The position numbers were made by a program, and so were the translations under genes. Below are positions 32,667-44,672 of a DNA stretch of 64,000 nucleotides, piece by piece. This stretch comes from Glebionis coronaria (Eukaryota; Streptophyta; Magnoliopsida; Asterales; Asteraceae). Numbering within the stretch: the stretch's first letter is position 1; every line of letters starts with the position of its first letter. The stretch is from positions 399,796,433 through 399,860,432 of the forward strand of contig CM046878.1 of NCBI GenBank assembly GCA_025667525.1, read 5' to 3'. The notes beneath the pieces were generated by a model. It did not search any database. It was not told the origin of the DNA and worked only from the letters and a program-made list of their open reading frames with translations.

Positions 32667-35600
32667 TGATGAGACTGCTTTTATACATAGTCTCATCGTC
32701 CAAAAAGGGCTTTAAATGCATAAAATATCATGAAAATACCCAAATATATGCTTGTGTTTGTTGCTTGTGTATTTTAGGTATGGATATTGAGAAAATGACA
32801 AAAGATCACAAGAATCATGCAAAAACGAACACGGGAAACGAAGCCACACATTGAACCAAGCCCTAATGAAGAATTTTCCAAAGAAAACCCTTGAAGATTT
32901 GAAGATTTATGAAGAAGGGTCCTCCAATATTGAAGAATTGATACTTTATACCCTTGTATCCTCATAATTACAAGATTGGTCCCTAAAGTTTGTCAATATT
33001 GCAAAAAGGGGCCTCCACTTTGAAGAATTGGCAATTTTAGTCCCTCATCAAAACTAAAATGTCAATATAAATCCTCCTCAAAGTCAAACATACCAAGAAG
33101 GACTCCAAGTTACAAGAAATTACAAGTTTGGTTCATTAAAAATATCAAAATTACCAAAAGGACCCTTGACTTTGAAGAAATGGTAAAAATGGTCCCTCAT
33201 TAATCATGACATGGAAATTTCAGTCCTCTAAGAAGTCAAACAAACAAGTCAAGACCATATTCTATGAAGAAAATGCCAAATCATTCCTTCAAAAATCAAG
33301 AATTGGCAAGAAATACCCTTGAAAATACTTTGGAAAAGTATTTGGGGCAAAAGTGTGAAAAAGGAAACTTGAAATACAAAGGAAAACGGATTTGTGGTGT
33401 TTATTAACAAAGTGAAAGAAAGAAGAAAGACTGGGACTAATCTTGGCAGACAACAATACTTACCTTAACTAGTGTCATGGTGACACGTGCCCCACTCAAC
33501 CAAATCCACCAATCAACTCTCTCCCTGGTGCCACATCACATCCCACTCACCCTTTATTTAACTAATCACAACTGATTAGTTAAAATGGCGCCTAACACAA
33601 TGTTTAAACATAAAAACAGATCAAACCAGTGTTCTTGGAGTTCATAAGCAGATTTGGGTATTTTCTTAATACTTGATATTACCCTTTAATTCACTCCAGA
33701 TTTATGATTAAGGTGAGAATAAACACAACCCCACCTTAAACCCTTGGCCACGTCACTATACCAGCTCACATGATAAACCCTTCTACACCACCTTTGGTAA
33801 AATGCCAAAATGGCCAGAAAATCCAACGCCCAAGATTTGGCTTCAATCTTAAGCTTTCTTCTAAGCCTTTGATCACATTTGTAGCTATGACACCTCACAC
33901 AAACAGCCAATTCTCTTCACATGATGCCAAGATATTCAAGCTACTCAAGGGCCATTTTGGGACTTCTACTGCATTAGGGTTCACGTTTTATTGCTTTCTA
34001 GTCATCACTTGTAGCCTATATAAGTCATAAGACAATTTACATTTCAGTTTGCTCTTGAATTTTCCTTTGTTCAAAGTTCTGTAAATCCATATTCAGTTTA
34101 ATTAAATGAGTTTGAATCTTTGAAGAAAAGTCATGTGCCATTGTTGTTTACTGCTTATTATTGTTCTTGAATCCTAAACCTGTTTTCAAAAGGAGTGTGC
34201 AAAAGTTTGCACATTTTCCACTTTTCTTGATATTTTGCTAAGTCTTGTTCAAACCTTGGAATTCTTGGGCTATAAAGCTGATCATAGCATCCTGATATTA
34301 AGTTATCAAGGTGTGGTGAAGCCTATAACTTGGGGATAATCAAGTGTGGGGAACTAAGGTTGTATTAATCAAGAATTTTTCATCGTTCTGTTTTGATATT
34401 TGTGTTGTTAACTTTGTTGAATCTTAGAAGGCTTATTTGTGGAAGCTTGTGCTTGTTCTTACTAGCACATAAACTCAAAATTCGTGGGTGTGGATGTACA
34501 TCCATGAGGTACAAATCATTCTATTCAAAATCTGATAAAAATTGGATTTTTGGTGATTTTGTGTGTGACTTGTGTTCTTGCTGATTTTATGGTTTAATCT
34601 TGCTTAAATCTGCATATCTCATCTGTTATTGTGCTTATTTGGGCTTGGGTGGTCTTGGATAACACTTTTGATTTGAAAATTTGGTTTTGAAAAGTTAAAA
34701 GGGTGTTTGGGATTACCTGTTATAGATCATAAGTTGTTATTGTGTTTGTGGAAAGTGTTGTTTATGCTTATTATTTGCTATATACTTGGTTGAGAGTTAT
34801 TTTCTGCAAGTTTTTGGGTTTAAACCCTTAAATCAAAGATTGTTCTATAGCTTGTTGAGTTTGACTGTTTTTGACCTAAAATTTTGGGAATACTTAGAGT
34901 ATATGCATGTTTAGGGATATAACCAGTTAAATCAAAGTTATCATAACATATCTTAGAGATCTGAGTGTTTGAATTTGGCTTGTTGGTCAATTACATCAGC
35001 AAAAGTAAAATCTGCTTGTGTTAGTGTTCATCAGTAACCTGTTTGTGCTTGAATATTAATTTAGGCTTTGAACCATTGCATGAAACCTGTTTAAACTTGT
35101 TCATCTAAGTTTATAATAGCTTGTGTATGCTTTTGGTGCAATTTGGTTGGCTAAAATTTGCTAAAACAGCTTATAAGTTCTTAATTGCTTATCTGTTCAT
35201 GTCTGGTGCATATCTGGTGATGTTTTGATTAAACTATACTAAATGGCTGTTAGTGATTGTGATTTCTTTGTTGTATTTGACTCCTCTTGATCCACTGATC
35301 ATTTGGGTGCCTTTGTGTAACTTGATCTCCAAAAAAGTCACTAAAGACAAAAAGTCAAACAAGTCAAGCAGTGGAAAAAGTTTCCACTTCTCAACATCCA
35401 AAACTAGCCCCTGCTAGTGTTAATTTGCATTCAGCTTATTAATAAGCCATTTTGGCTTATCCAGATATGTAACAACTTATTTTTTGTGATGAATCTTCAT
35501 CATTTGACCCATTTGTTTGAACTTGAGCTTATTAGACTTTGACTTTGACTTTTTGCTAGAAAACCAACTCATTTGACTTTTTCATAAGTGCTTATTTGCT

Positions 35601-36887
35601 TATTTCAGCTTATTAAGTGAACTTATTTGAAAAAAATTTGTTGATTAAGCTTAGTTAAGTCGGTTAAAAGCTTTTGAAACTTGAATCAGCTCTTGGGGTT
35701 GCCTAAAACTCGAAAACGACTATTTTGTCGTTTTGTGTAGATTGCTTATTGCATTTTCAGGCTTATTCCTTGGACTTTTTTCAAATTTCTTTTTACAGAA
35801 GTCTTAAGCAACTCAAAAGAAGCTTGTGTGTCTAATTTGAGCTTATGGCATCAGCTTATAGCTTAATGGGCCAAAAAGCCCATTAAGAATAAGTTGTTTG
35901 ATATAAGTTAGCTTATTTCATATTTTCAGCTTTTGGGCCTTTGAAAAATTGTGTTCAAAATCAAATTTTGAGTCAGATAGGAGCTTTTGGGCTTAACTGG
36001 ACAACATTTTGCTTATTGGGCCTATTTAAGCCCATTAAGGGGACTGTTTGGACTTTTGGCCCATTTGAAGGCCCATTAGGGGTATTTTTTGTAATTTCAA
36101 CTTCATTTTTTGTTTATTTGGGTTAAATTAAGCTAGTTTGCAAGTTTTTATAATTTTTTATAAATTTTGGATTTTTAATATTATTTTATTATTATTTTAT
36201 TATTAAAAATTAAAATTTAGATTTTTCAAGTTTTTATATTTTTATTAGGTTAAATACATAAAGTTAGGAATTTTAAAACTTTTAGAATATTTTTATTGTC
36301 ATTACATTAATTTTTATTATTATTTTAAGTTGTAATTGTTTTTAATTATTTTTAAATAGTTTTAATTAATTTTAAAATTTTCAAAAATAGTTTTAAATTA
36401 ATTTAGGTCATTTTAGAGGTTTACAAAGTGATAAATCTCATTTTGGGTTTTTTTAATTAAATTGATTTTTAGGGCTTTAATTAGCATTAAAAAATCATTA
36501 TTTAATTAAATAAAATGTTTGGGTGATTTTTGATTTTTTTTGTAAACTCTAATTACGTTATTTAGGATTTATTGCAATTTTCTAGGAATTTTTAGGGTAA
36601 ATTTTACAAATTTGGTACTTTTCACGGTTTTACGTGTACGACCTTTTCGTCTTAGTTTAATCCGTCATCGTAACCGTCATTCTCTTCTTATCTCATTTCT
36701 ATTTTCTTTCTCATAATCATATAATCACATAATTAATCATCTCTCTACACAACACACTAGCCTCCTTGGGAAACGAACTTTGAACCACATTGGTCATTAG
36801 TGCTTGGTTTTCCTAAATTGACACTTAATACTTTCCCTATTTTGCCCTTTTGTTTTCCCTAAAGCAAAGGTGTGTAAAAAGGCTACA
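32667..36887 (+). repeat. Element D 3' LTR
   Basis: 4,221 bp from TGATGAGACTGC to AAAGGCTACA. It is collinear with the 5' LTR with scattered substitutions and small indels, lacks the 616-bp retroposed insert, and has about 90 bp near 35,560-35,700 that the 5' LTR lacks (deleted there at about 22,500-22,560). TATATAAG at 34,017. Confidence 0.9.
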
Positions 36888-38365
36888 TATCGTCATGAAT
36901 CTTTTGACTCAATCCGAGTTTACTTATCCAAGTTCACTCTAGCTAGTATCCTTAACGTGTTTAAGTCAAGTTTTGCTAGGCTTTTATATAGGGAATTTTA
37001 AAACGCGAAAGTCTTAACTCTTACGGGTTAAGAACAAGAAATTTTCGCAAGTTCCTATAATTGATCCTAGAAAGTCGTTTATCAAGGGAACTTTAAAATG
37101 CAAATTCTAAACTTGAAAAAGTCTAAGAAGATGCAAGATCCTATAGATGACTTGAAAACCCGGCTAAGCATCCACGAGTCTCATTCCTTGAGATTTTAAA
37201 TTATGGAGAACGAGAGATGATAGAGTCAATTATAAGTTTGGTATTCTTTCATGAATTTATGTGACTTAATTATGAGCTTTTTCTCCCATCGCTTGTTAAT
37301 AAATTCAATTTCAATAAGTAAGGTCGTACGATTTGAAAAGTTACTTAGCTTCTAGCACAAGATCGTTTAAAGTTGCTCGGTATTAATTATATTTCATAGC
37401 CAAGGCATAACTTATTGAAGCGGGATGCGAAGATTGGCGAGTCCGAAAAGGCCCTACCAAGGCATGAGGGATACATTTTGTTGTTAAAGATCCCAAGTGA
37501 TGTGAAGAATCATTTATCAAAAATCAATATGAAGGATCAAGACACACGACGAAAAGCAAATACTCCCCTAAAGATCATGGAGAAGTCTATCCTAAAAGAC
37601 CCTAGCAAGGTGTGAGGATAAATCGATCCAAGTCCTAAAAGGAGGCGGATCGTTGTATATCAAAATCCCAAATAAATATTAGAGAAAAATGAAGAAGTCG
37701 TGGTCCAAGTATGAAGAATATCTCAAAACTTCAAGTGAATAAATTCCTATTATGAAGAGAAGACCATTATTTCATTAACGTCTCTCAAGATTCGAAGTAT
37801 GAAGTCACAGCCAAATATCGGTCCGAGAAAGGTCTCAAAACGAGAAACGAGTTATGCCAAGATATGAACTTTATGAGGTTTCGAGAAGCAGTTTTAAAAG
37901 ATTTTTTCCTTTAGCAAACTATTGATTAAATCGTCCTACTTTATTTTCGGCCTAAATAAACTATTAAAATAAGTCAAAAATGCATCCTCGTGATCATTCA
38001 AGACAACAATAAAATATAAGAGATACACCTAGGAATAAGGGGGTCTAAGTGATTAATTGAGCCACATGAGTTTGTGTTAGTTTGCTAACTTATAATAACA
38101 ATGATCTCAGTTTTAAGTTTGGTATGGGGAACGTGAAACTTGAGGTTGATAAACATTCATGACATCCAAAGCCCTAATGTAAGTCTTTGATCTCTTTGCT
38201 TGTCTTCTTCCTTTAAATATTTTGTAATTTTCTATCTTTTTAAGTTTCCTTAATGTCTTGTGTTTAATAAAGGCCAATGTGGGTTAATTATGATGGAAAA
38301 TGTAAATCTTGCTTTGTAATTAATGCATTGCATGAGGGTATTGCAATGGTCAAGTGTAGGGGATT
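36888..38365 (+). other. Element C 3' non-coding region, second part
   Basis: Aligns with 49,427-50,871 of element E, from GAATCTTTTGACTCAA through AAAATATAAGAGATACACC to the polypurine-like GTGTAGGGGATT just before the LTR. No ORF. Two related units, GGCCCTACCAAGGCATGAGG near 37,450 and GACCCTAGCAAGGTGTGAGG near 37,598, repeat within it. Confidence 0.75.
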
Positions 38366-40255
38366 TGATAGGTGTGAATACGCCCATCCTCTTACCACTT
38401 AGTTATAATAATAACCAAGCCAAAACGTGTATTGAATGTCGTAAAAGTCGGAATTATGCGTGGTTTGTGTTTTTATTGTGTTTTAGGACCAAAAGATGAA
38501 AAAGGAAGAAAACACAGGCTTTCACGGGCTTTTATCGAAGAAAAAGACAAAATACAAAGTCAAAAGATCAAGAGTGCAAAAAGAACGGAAGTCAAAGGCC
38601 TATTCTGAAGATTTATCGAAGAAAAAGTCTAAAGACAGAAGTTTAATGAAGTCGAAGAACCAAATATAATAAAAGAAGAAAATTAAAAGACGAGTTCATT
38701 TCATATCGACAAATCCCGTGACAACGTCGATAAAGACGAAGAATTTAAAAGACGAAACGACGAGAAGAAAGAAGAAAGCATCAACACATTTCCTCCTCCT
38801 ATATATAGCCCTTAAACACTTCATTAAGGAGTAGTAGATTTTAGTTTAATTTTTGTAAGGTAATTAGGAGTAGGTAATTATTTTCTCTCTCTAGCTTTCC
38901 TTCCATCCTTTTATATTAATCTTGTATTTTGAATCTAAATCATCTTTAATTCAAGCTTTTTAGATAATCATTCTCATTCTACCTTTCTTAATTTCAATCT
39001 GTTTTGATTTGGTTAATCATGTAGTTTGCTTAATCTTTATGCTTATTGTTTTATTAATATGTTTGATTGATTGTGCTTATTGATTTTCATGTGTTTAATT
39101 TTTATAGCTTATTGTGTTTAATTGCTTATTGTGTTATTTTTCTTATTTTTAATTAAGTATCTTTTATAGTTTATTTTATAAAAAGTTGATTTAAAATTTT
39201 TAGATTATTACGTGTTTTTAATGTTTTTAAATTGTGGCTTATTTGCTTTTTCTAAAATTTGATTTGGTTAAAGTTTTAGGTAAGTGCTTATTTAAATTTT
39301 AGCTTATTTTTGGTTGTTGCTTAAATGTTTCTTATCCGGGTTATGGTAAAACCCTAGTATCCCGAACTAGTTGCAAACGCAATTATTCCGACTTAAGTGC
39401 ATTTCTTTCCTTTTCCCGAATTAGTTACAGTACACTTTATTCCGACTTATCTTCAGTGTTGTTATTCTGACTTAGCATTTACTTTCCCTCCATCAAAGTG
39501 TTATTCCGGATTAAGCCCAAAACATGTTTTCCGAATTAGCCATAAAACAGATTCCGAACTAGGTCATGAAAACCATGGATTCCGAACTAGTTACACATAA
39601 CATATTCCGGATTACATGTGCACTTAGGATTCCGAATTAGCATTGGGTTTTAAACATTCCGAATTAGGTGTCGGATCTGGATCCCGAATTAGGAATAGTA
39701 AGTCAAAATTCCGAATTAAGATTAAGTCAACATTCCAAATTAGATTAAAAATTTATTCCGACTTAGGTTTATAGTTGGGATTCCGAACTAGTTCTTGTGT
39801 TCTCATTCCGGATAAAGTTAAGATTTTTATACATTCCGTCTTAGGTTGTGTTTTATATTATTCCGACTTAGTTTAAGTCTTTTGTTTTCCCGAATTATAT
39901 TTTTAGTTTGTTTCCCGAATTATTTTCAAACTTAATTTTTTCCGCCAACTTTTCTTAGTATTATTTTAAACTTGTTTTATTTAGTTTTAATTTTAAGTTT
40001 CATTCTTATTAAATTTTCAAATTTACTTTTAAAGGTTTTAATTTCTCGTCATTTATTTTTAAGTCTTAATTTTTTGTTTAAATTTTAAAACTTTCATTTT
40101 TACTCAACGACATTTACATTTTCTCTTTTATTTTAAATTAGATAACCATTTTCCTTTCCTTTCACCAAGAACAACTGATTCGTACTTTCAACTGTAATCA
40201 ATTCGATAAGACCGTGAACAACGAACTTATTTTGATACATAAAATTCAGTTATTA
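38366..40255 (+). repeat. Element C 3' LTR
   Basis: 1,890 bp, TGATAGGTGTGAA to CAGTTATTA. It is homologous to the E LTRs in the first 250 bp and at the end but diverged between. TATATATA lies at 38,810-38,817. Downstream, 39,361-39,924 holds a spaced array of an ATTCCGAATTAG-like word. The 3' end is TA, not CA, as in E. Confidence 0.82.
39361..39924 (+). repeat. Spaced ATTCCGAATTAG-like motif array in C's LTR
   Basis: About 22 copies of a 10-12 base word (TTCCGAATTAG, TTCCGAACTAG, TTCCGACTTAG, CCCGAATTAG) all on one strand, separated by 10-30 bases of unrelated sequence. Irregular spacing distinguishes it from an ordinary tandem repeat. It lies downstream of the LTR TATA box, so it should be in the transcript. 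Confidence 0.8.
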
Positions 40256-40588
40256 GTTATCAATCCCAGTTAGTATGTAGTTCACAGCATCAGCTTCAGC
40301 TTGGAGAAGTTTCCTTTTCTCAAGAGGACATGTGTTGAAGTTCTCCATGGCTCTTGTAGTTGATGTAGTTCCATCTGCATTAGATGTGGTAGTTGGTCTG
40401 AATTCAAAGACGGGATGTGAATTTTCAAGGCAATGACGAAGAGCAGCTCGGTTCTCTTTAGTGTCGAGAAATCTAAGGAAACGAGAGCTCCATTGAACGT
40501 AGCAACCGGCTGTCAGCACAGGTGGATTACCGTTGCCACCTTGTTCTATACGAACTTAATTAGCGTTCACATTGTTGTTGTTTGACAT
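40256..40588 (-). pseudogene. Element F gag, N-terminal fragment
   Basis: Copia Gag start at ATG 40,588 (MSNNNNVNAN), a stop at 40,556-40,558, then an open frame with CYVQWSSRFLRFLDTKEN and CPLEKRKLLQAEADAVNYIL, the hallmark start of many copia Gag proteins. It ends where element C inserted. Broken by the stop and by the insertion. Confidence 0.8.
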
Positions 40589-40861
40589 GGTAAATGCTTG
40601 TGAACGGATTACAGATCTTAGTAGATTTGTTGTGATGATGTGTGGTTAAAATTTCGTAGCGTTGCGAGAATATTCAGTCCGACAATAAATTCCTCAGTCC
40701 GACAAAACGGTAGACCGAAAATTTTTGTATCCCCCAAATTTTGAAATTGAGATTTCCCGTCATGTGCTTTTTTTTGTAAACTATGATCCGTGACTAGTCT
40801 CGATAGTGGCTAAGTGTAAAAGTTACTCGAGCAAGAATCTCGGAATAAACCCAATATTGCG

Positions 40862-41108
40862 AAACTTCAAAGATCTCGCAATAACTTCAGGATCTCTCAA
40901 TAATGGAAAGATCTCGCAATAATAGAAAGATCTCGCAATAACCAAAAGATCTTGCAATAACCCAAAGATCTCGCAATATCCCAAAATCTCGCAATAGCCC
41001 AAATATCTCGCAATATCCAAAAGATCTCGCAATAATTTCCAAAGATCTCGCAATATCCCAAAGATCTCGCAATATCCCAAAGATCTCGTAATAATTCAAA
41101 AAATATTG
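40862..41108. repeat. Minisatellite GATCTCGCAATA in F's leader
   Basis: About 13 copies of an 18-20 bp unit with the core AGATCTCGCAATA and a variable spacer (ACCAAA, TCCCAA, ATTTCCAA), between F's gag and its primer site. 40,589-40,861 and 41,109-41,411 are the rest of the leader, with no ORF outside the repeat artefacts. Confidence 0.85.
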
Positions 41109-41411
41109 AAATAAAGCTTCCGGAATAATGAGATCTCGAAACCCTAATTATTGTGAGATTATGAGGTGAAGATTCCGCAATAATTCCACAAAACGGTAAA
41201 AAACGTGGTTTTTTTTGCAAAATTCGAGGCAAACGCCCGAAAATTTTTGTGTTTTTGGACGATCCAAAGTAACCAAATCCCTACTACGGCTATGTAGGTG
41301 ATTCCTAAACCACAAAGAACAAAAAAAAAAATTGGGATGTGGGTTTTTAGATCAAATAGACACGAAATCAATAAAAACAAACCAAAAATCTTCAATCACC
41401 TATCTAATATA

Positions 41412-41425
41412 GGCTCTTGATACCA
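41412..41425 (-). other. Element F primer binding site
   Basis: GGCTCTTGATACCA on the plus strand, TGGTATCAAGAGCC on the element strand, two bases from its LTR; a Met-tRNA-type site with one extra A relative to those of A and B. Confidence 0.8.
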
Positions 41426-41427
41426 AA

Positions 41428-41792
41428 TGTTAATCCTAATCAATCCATAACACAATATTAAGAGTAGATTTAGAGAGAGAAAGAGAATAAACTAGAGAGA
41501 AACTAGAGAGATGGTGGAAGGTTAAACTTTACTAGAGAGAGAAAGTGAAAGTGAACCAACACCCTCTTCCACACATGGAAGAAGGTTTATATACCCACAA
41601 GTTTGGTGGGCTCGTGAGATTGTTTATTGGGCCGGCCTTGTCTTGTCTTTGGGCTTAGAGCTCCAAACTTATACAATATTAGCTTAAAGTCCAAGCCTGG
41701 CTAACCAGACTAACCTATTCAAATAGAAGACCTTTAATGACTAGGATGACCTATTACATTCATGTTCGACTATATAGAATATAAGGCTAACA
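41428..41792 (-). repeat. Element F 5' LTR
   Basis: 365 bp, TGTTAATCC to GGCTAACA on the plus strand. On the element strand there is TATATAAAC at 41,585-41,593. GAGAGA-rich sequence lies at 41,470-41,550. CATTT (41,793-41,797) should be the right target duplication. Confidence 0.8.
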
Positions 41793-43097
41793 CATTTGTT
41801 AAACCAAATGGCATTACTTGAAATTCATAATATCCGTATCGCATCCTGAAAGCAGTTTTAGGAATATCGTCTTTCTTAACTCTTAGTTGATGATAACCTG
41901 AACGTAAATCAATCTTTGAATATACGCTCGATCCTTGAAGTTGATCAAATAAATTGTTGATTATGGGTAATGCATAACGATTCTTTATAGTAATTTTGTT
42001 TAACTCACAATAATCGATACACATTCTAAAAGATCCACCTTTCTTTTTTGACAAATAAGACTAGAGATCCCCATGGCGATATACTTGTTTGAATAAAACC
42101 TCGATCAGTTAGTTCTTGAATTTGACTTAACAACTCTTGCATTTCCGAATGTGCTAATCGATAAGGCGCTTTAGCAATTGGTGTCACTCGTGGTATCAAA
42201 TAGATTTTGAATTCAACTTGACGCACAAGCGGCAGTCCTGATAATTCCTCGGGAAACACTTCGGGAAATTCTCTAACTACCGGAATATCTTCTAGTTGCT
42301 TCTCATCTTGCTTCTTCTCCTCCACTTAAACTAAGAAAACTTGACCACCTCAGGATACGTACTTATTAAACATTAAGCACGATATGAGGTTTAGTCGAGT
42401 TTTAATTCGATCACGGACAATAAAAACTTCTCCGTTAATAGGAATATGAACGGCTTTCTCGTCACATAGGATTTTAGCATGGTATCTAGATAACCAATCC
42501 ATCCGAACGACAATGTCAAAACTATTTAGCTTAATTGGCATAAGGTCGATTTCAAATTATTGATGTAATAAAGTTATGATACATCCTCAAATAACAGTAT
42601 TAGTTCTAACTATTTTTCCATTGGCCATTTTTATATCATACTTAGTATTCATGGAAACAGTAGGAACATCTAAATTAGCAGCAAGTTTAACAGATATGAA
42701 ACTTCTATTAGCTCCTGCGTCAAATACTACTTTAACCAGACGTTGATTTAGATGAAACATACTGGTAGCAGTGTTCTGATCTTGTTGGGCGTCGTTTAGC
42801 AAATAGGCTTTTCCTCAGCTATTGCTCTCTTTACGACACTCATTTGTAACATGTACTTTCTCTCCGCAGTTATGGAAAATCTTAGTTACTAGTATTTGAT
42901 TACTTCCAGTAGCATGTTCTTTACCTTTGTCGTTTCTTTTCTGATGTCATGTTTAACCACAATTCTGAGACTTGATAGTGCAATATCCTGTGACACAGGG
43001 GAGGTCTTCCATTATAACCATTGCTCGAAGTTACAACATAAACTTTAGAAATATCAGCTCTTTTGTTCTGTTGTTGACGATTATTGCCTTGGTTATT
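41793..43097 (-). pseudogene. Chromovirus (Ty3/gypsy) gag-pro-RT relic G
   Basis: Degenerate pol on the minus strand. From right to left: a Gag end with a decayed zinc knuckle (GEKVHVTNECRK, about 42,815-42,870), protease around FDAGANRSFIS (42,587-42,802), a protease C-terminal part ([15 protein letters not shown], 42,350-42,541), the RT approach ([17 protein letters not shown], 42,026-42,325) and RT ([32 protein letters not shown]). Several stops and frameshifts separate the pieces. F cut it at the left inside the conserved MPFGLTN motif and H cut it at the right. The oldest layer in the window. Confidence 0.82.
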
Positions 43098-43690
43098 GAT
43101 GAGATTGAAATTATACATAGTCTCATCATCTAAATCGGGCTTAAAATGCATAAATATGACATAAATACCTTAAAATTATACTTGTGTTTGTTCAATGTGT
43201 ATTTTAGGTACGAATATTGTGAAAAGGACAAAATATCACAAAAAACAAGCAAAAACGAACACGAGAAACGAAGCCGCAAAGAACCGGACCTAAAAAATTT
43301 CCAAGAAAAGTCATTGAAGAATTGAAGATGTACAAGTTTGGTCCCTAAAGTTTGTTCATGACACAAGAAAGACCCTGGAAGTTCAAGAAATTTACAAATC
43401 AAGTCCTTATTCCTAATATACCAAACACAAGGACTGATGTTGTAAACAGGGAAAATTTATTTACTAAGCAAAAAGCCCTAATTAGCTATTATAGAAGTTT
43501 GGGATACATTTGACAAATCATCTAAAGATGAGGGGGGGAAATCTGTTAACTACAAACCCACTTAACCCTTTTACCCGACCAGCCCAACCATTTCCTTTAC
43601 CAAAGCCCAAACCCACAACCAACTAGCCCACATCCGGTTTATTTAATACTTAATTTCAAAAAAGTATTAATTAAACATAATGGCGCCTAA
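43098..43690 (+). repeat. Element H LTR, first part
   Basis: Collinear with the start of D's LTR up to AATGGCGCCTAA, where E is inserted. The first bases keep a shortened version of the terminal hairpin (GATGAGA/TCTCATC). Confidence 0.78.
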
Positions 43691-44163
43691 TGATAGGTGT
43701 GAAAACACCCATCTTTTCTACCACTTAATTACAATAATAACCGAGCCAAAACGTGTATTTTATGTCTTTTATGTCGGAATTATGCGTGGTTTGTGTTTTT
43801 GTTGTGATTTAGGACGAAAAGGAGAAAAATGGAGAAAACACGGGAATTCACGGGCATTTACGGACTTTTATTGAAGAAAAAGATGAAAGACGAAGTATAA
43901 AGGCAAGAGTGCAAAAAGAACGGAAGTCCAAGACCAATTCTGAAGATTTATCGAAGAAAAAGTCAAAAGACGGAAGTTTACTTAAAGCCGGGGAACTCAA
44001 GTCTTATTTATCGAAGAATTAAAGACGAGTCCAAAGAAATCCCGAGCCAAAAGTCATCAAAGTCCAAGATTAACAAAAAGATTAAGAAGGAAGGACTTAA
44101 GGGCGCAATTAAGAAGAAAGGAAGGAGGGGAGGAAGCTTCCTCTAACCATCCCCCTAATCACC

Positions 44164-44171
44164 TATAAATA
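44164..44171 (+). promoter_or_regulatory. Element E LTR TATA box
   Basis: TATAAATA about 475 bp into the LTR, identical at 51,346-51,353 in the 3' LTR. Confidence 0.6.
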
Positions 44172-44672
44172 CTTCTCAATTTCATTTCATTTAGTTTTGT
44201 TGACTAATCGTGATAATTAGTTCTTCCACCTTTACTTTTATGCACCTTTATTTACTTGCACATTTAATTACATGTATTGCACCTTATTTACCATATAATT
44301 TCAAGTAAGTGTTTCTTTAATTTCTCGCACCTTTTCTTTATCTTGTTGATCTCATTCTACTTTTCTTTAATCTTTAATTTATATGCTTTTTGTCTTGTTT
44401 ATTTGTTTAAAGATTTCATTTTTATACTTTTGATTGATTTAAATCATTTATTTTCATAGCTTATTTCGTTTATTTTCAAGTTTATAAGGTTTTTATAAAA
44501 GTTATTTTTGTTTAAAAAGTTGTTTTTCTTAAAGCTTTTCCATTTCGTGTTTTAAAAGTTGTTAAATTTCAGTTTCGTAGCTTATTTTTACACGGTTCGT
44601 CTTAGGGATTTAGTCTTGTGCTTATGTGATTAGTAGCTTATTTACTTAGCTTATTTTTAGTTTCTTTCTACG

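Larger units (their letters stand above)
19603..36887 (+). mobile_element. Athila-type Ty3/gypsy element D
   Basis: A 17.3-kb element: LTRs of 4.8 and 4.2 kb (the left one enlarged by an insertion), Asp-tRNA primer site, gag, protease-RT-RNase H-integrase in one frame, a 1.8-kb 3' non-coding region, polypurine tract and 3' LTR. RT motif FMDDFSVFG, protease motif [11 protein letters not shown] and CX2CX3HX4C Gag knuckle are Athila-clade features. There is no env-like ORF after pol. It sits in the 3' non-coding part of C, but the flanks (AGGCC left, TATCG right) do not form a target duplication. Confidence 0.9.
18837..40255 (+). mobile_element. Non-autonomous gypsy element C (same family as E), right part
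   Basis: Pieces at 18,837-19,602 and 36,888-40,255 align in order with 48,660-52,604 of element E: the end of the second ORF, the 3' non-coding region and the 3' LTR. The left part is beyond the window because B inserted into the second ORF. Element D sits between the two pieces. C's LTR ends at 40,255 (GTTATTA) and is followed by copia gag F, into which C inserted. C is clearly more diverged from E than E's two LTRs are from each other. Confidence 0.82.
40256..41792 (-). mobile_element. Small Ty1/copia element F, 5' part
   Basis: Minus-strand copia element: 5' LTR 41,428-41,792, primer site 41,412-41,425, a leader with a minisatellite, and the gag start, cut at 40,256 by element C. The rest lies beyond the left edge. 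Its LTR abuts a chromovirus RT exactly within the MPFGLTN motif, so F inserted into G. Confidence 0.8.

Noticed and set aside
39361..39924. CRISPR-like array of repeats and spacers
   Set aside because: The word is only 10-12 bases and variable, spacers are irregular in length, and the context is a plant LTR.
40823..41232. Three overlapping minus-strand ORFs of 70-111 codons with IARSLGYCEIF repeats
   Set aside because: Translation artefacts of the GATCTCGCAATA minisatellite; the unit happens to be open in all three frames.
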